Source of the DNA: DASVAL01 sp035649575
GTDB lineage: Bacteria > Planctomycetota > UBA1135 > UBA2386
NCBI GenBank assembly: GCA_035649575.1
Contig: DASRJH010000144.1
Coordinates: 1-51,182 of the forward strand
DNA length: 51,182 bases
Direction: 5' to 3'
Below the pieces are notes generated by a model that made no database searches, was not told the origin of the DNA, and saw only the letters and a program-made list of their open reading frames with translations. Position 1 is the stretch's first letter. Each line of letters starts with the position of its first letter. Position numbers and translations under genes: made by a program. Below, piece after piece: positions 49,775-51,182 of the stretch.

Positions 49775-50479
49775 TCAGCCCAGTACGAAGCGCCGACCGA
49801 GCGGGACAATGGCGCCGGCAGCGATCAGCTTCGCTTCCGCCCGGCGCACCCGTTCCTGCACGCCCTTGGCCGTGGGCTCGAGGTAGCGGAACAGGTACTC
49901 GGTGCAGGCTTCCTGCAGGGGCAGGCCGGTCGCCGCGAGAACGCGTCGAATGGCCTTGTGGCTGAGCACGTCGTGGTGGTCGTGCTGCCAGGCCTGCAGC
50001 GGTGCCTTCCTGCCGAGCAGTACCGCAACGAAGGATCGCGTTGCCCTGAGTTCTCCCGTGGCCACGAGGCCCGACGCGATGCCATGCAGCCACATGGCGG
50101 TGGCGGCATTGGCCGCCGCGAAATCGAAGTCCTCGATCAGCAGTCGACCGCCGGGGCGCAGTTGGCGGACCGCGTGCGCGACGGCTACCTTCAGGTCGTC
50201 GACGTGGTGCAGCGAACGCGTGAACAGGATCGCGTCGAACAGCCCATCGCAGAAGTCAGGCCAGTGCGCGCGCCGCGCGTCCACGCCGCGCCGGCGGGCC
50301 ACCGTCACGGCTCTCGGGTCCTGATCGATCGCGACGACGGAACAGCGACCACGCAGGGCCGCGGCGAGCTCCCCGTCGCCGCAGCCGATCTCGAGCACGC
50401 GACAGCGACGCCGCGGCAGGTGCCTCCGCACGAATGAGAGTGTGTGCGCGGTTCCCGCCGAGATGGCTGCCTTGCTCAC
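49775..50479 (-). CDS. Class I SAM-dependent methyltransferase
   Basis: 234 residues starting at GTG 50479. RRCRVLEIGCGDGELAAAL (motif I, GxGxG-like), VVAIDQDPRAVTVAR (motif II acidic residue), FDAILFTRSLHHV (motif IV) and LRPGGRLLIEDFDF (motif VI) make up the standard Rossmann-like fold. The substrate is unknown; the 'LHHV' motif is common in UbiE-like and small-molecule enzymes. The start is 7 nt after the gcvP stop, so it may be cotranscribed, although no functional link is obvious. Confidence 0.88.
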   Translation of the reverse strand: MSKAAISAGTAHTLSFVRRHLPRRRCRVLEIGCGDGELAAALRGRCSVVAIDQDPRAVTVARRRGVDARRAHWPDFCDGLFDAILFTRSLHHVDDLKVAVAHAVRQLRPGGRLLIEDFDFAAANAATAMWLHGIASGLVATGELRATRSFVAVLLGRKAPLQAWQHDHHDVLSHKAIRRVLAATGLPLQEACTEYLFRYLEPTAKGVQERVRRAEAKLIAAGAIVPLGRRFVLG

Positions 50480-50486
50480 GACGAGG

Positions 50487-51182
50487 TCACGCGTAGCTCT
50501 CGATCGGTGGGCAGGCGCAGACCAGGTTGCGGTCGCCGTGCACGTCGTTGACGCGCGCGATCGGCGGCCAGAACTTGTGTTCCTTGGTCCACGCGGCCGG
50601 GAACGCCGCGCGTTCGCGCGAGTAGCTGTGCTTCCACTCCGGTGCCGTCACCGCCTCGGCCGTGTGCGGCGCGTTCTTGAGCGGGTTGTCCTGCTTGTCG
50701 AGCACACCTTGTTCGATCTCGCGGATCTCCTGCCGGATCGAGATCAACGCATCGCAGAAGCGGTCGAGCTCGGCCTTCGACTCGCTCTCGGTCGGCTCGA
50801 TCATCATCGTGCCCGCAACCGGGAAGCTGATCGTCGGCGCATGGAAGCCGTAGTCCATGAGGCGCTTGGCGATGTCGCCGACCTCGACGAGGCTACCGGC
50901 CTTGAGCTGGCGCACGTCGACGATGCACTCGTGCGCGACCATGCCGTGCTGGCCCGTGTAGAGCACCGGGAAGTGTCCCTGCAGGCGCTTTGCGACGTAG
51001 TTCGCGGCCGCGATCGCGACCTGCGTCGCGCGGCGCAGGCCGTCGGGACCCATCATCGCGATGTAGGCGTAGCTGATCGTGAGGATCGAGGCGCTGCCCC
51101 ACGGCGCTGCGCTGATCGGGCCGATTGCGTGTGTGCCGCCGGTCTTGATCACCGGATGACCCGGCAGGAATGGCGCGAGGTG
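50487..51182 (-). CDS. gcvP: Glycine dehydrogenase (decarboxylating), C-terminal part; start outside window
   Basis: 232 residues of the 3' end, open to position 51182. HLAPFLPGHP, then the APWGSASILTISYAYIAMMG stretch, GLRRATQVAIAAANYVAKRL, HECIVDVRQLK and VAGTMMIEPTESESKAELDR are strongly conserved in the P-protein C-terminal half, and the end (NDVHGDRNLVCACPPIESYA) is the usual terminus of full-length GcvP. The P-protein decarboxylates glycine with PLP and passes the aminomethyl group to GcvH. Whether it is the single-chain type or the subunit-2 type cannot be seen; the terminus favours single-chain. The stop is 7 nt before the methyltransferase start. Confidence 0.95.
   Translation of the reverse strand, partial: HLAPFLPGHPVIKTGGTHAIGPISAAPWGSASILTISYAYIAMMGPDGLRRATQVAIAAANYVAKRLQGHFPVLYTGQHGMVAHECIVDVRQLKAGSLVEVGDIAKRLMDYGFHAPTISFPVAGTMMIEPTESESKAELDRFCDALISIRQEIREIEQGVLDKQDNPLKNAPHTAEAVTAPEWKHSYSRERAAFPAAWTKEHKFWPPIARVNDVHGDRNLVCACPPIESYA

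Noticed and set aside
49603..49965. Plus-strand frame with a lipoprotein-like stretch (VVVPFLLVLLAISGC) near 49680-49730
   Set aside because: It has no good start near the hydrophobic segment, and it runs into the antisense of the methyltransferase with arginine/proline-rich translation typical of shadow frames.
1..51182. CRISPR arrays, insertion sequences, transposases, prophage genes, rRNA genes
   Set aside because: I looked for regular spaced repeats, DDE or integrase motifs and rRNA sequence and saw none; the module in the K/J proteins only resembles phage protein units.

Overview
This 51 kb window is very GC-rich and densely coded, and its gene content suggests a planctomycete (phylum Planctomycetota). 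The reasons are oversized pseudopilins with extra extracellular domains, a Ser/Thr kinase fused to a sensor-like extracellular half, a PATAN-TPR-PEGA-PQQ mosaic protein, long secreted proteins with a Gly/Pro-rich C-terminal domain, and a lone PEP-CTERM protein. The assignment is inferred from gene families; there is no rRNA gene in the window to settle it.

Layout. (1) 1-5765: a tricorn-type protease (3' end outside the window), a divergent large secreted protein, and rsmE. (2) 5977-25436: one tightly packed plus-strand run, with most gaps between -8 and +59 nt. In order it holds an FHA-domain membrane protein, a PilM-PilN fusion, a PilO-like protein, a TPR/jelly-roll membrane protein, five pseudopilins in the order G-H-K-J-I (the K homologue has 1740 residues), a TPR-like exported protein with a CxxC...CxxC tail, a PpiC-type lipoprotein and scpB. 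This is the most unusual part: a type II secretion/type IV pilus-like apparatus whose ATPase, platform protein, secretin and prepilin peptidase are not in the window. (3) 25464-33184: tRNA-Glu, an AMP-forming acyl ligase overlapping a Nudix gene, several small membrane proteins, an amino-acid permease, an RluA pseudouridine synthase and a PEP-CTERM lipoprotein. Two nearly identical 37-nt hairpin repeats sit directly upstream of the ligase and rluA-like start codons. (4) 33185-41934: divergent regulatory genes, namely the PATAN/PEGA/PQQ protein, an exported helical-repeat protein whose start codon overlaps it head-to-head, and the Ser/Thr kinase. (5) 41942-44668 minus: cysteine desulfurase-like, E1-like (ThiF/MoeB) and 7Fe ferredoxin genes, then tRNA-Leu(UAG). 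(6) 44819-51182: a secreted lipoprotein probably acting on polysaccharide, a minus-strand set of sugar-modifying genes with a membrane protein, a methyltransferase, and the 3' end of gcvP.

How the genes may work together. The pilM/N-O-TPR-G-H-K-J-I order is that of an assembly platform plus pseudopilus. The FHA protein could tie the apparatus to phospho-signalling, and the PpiC lipoprotein could fold exported substrates. The desulfurase, E1-like and ferredoxin genes look like a sulfur-transfer unit. Several genes have a TANNNT -10-like box only 6-11 nt before the start codon, which predicts leaderless or near-leaderless transcripts.
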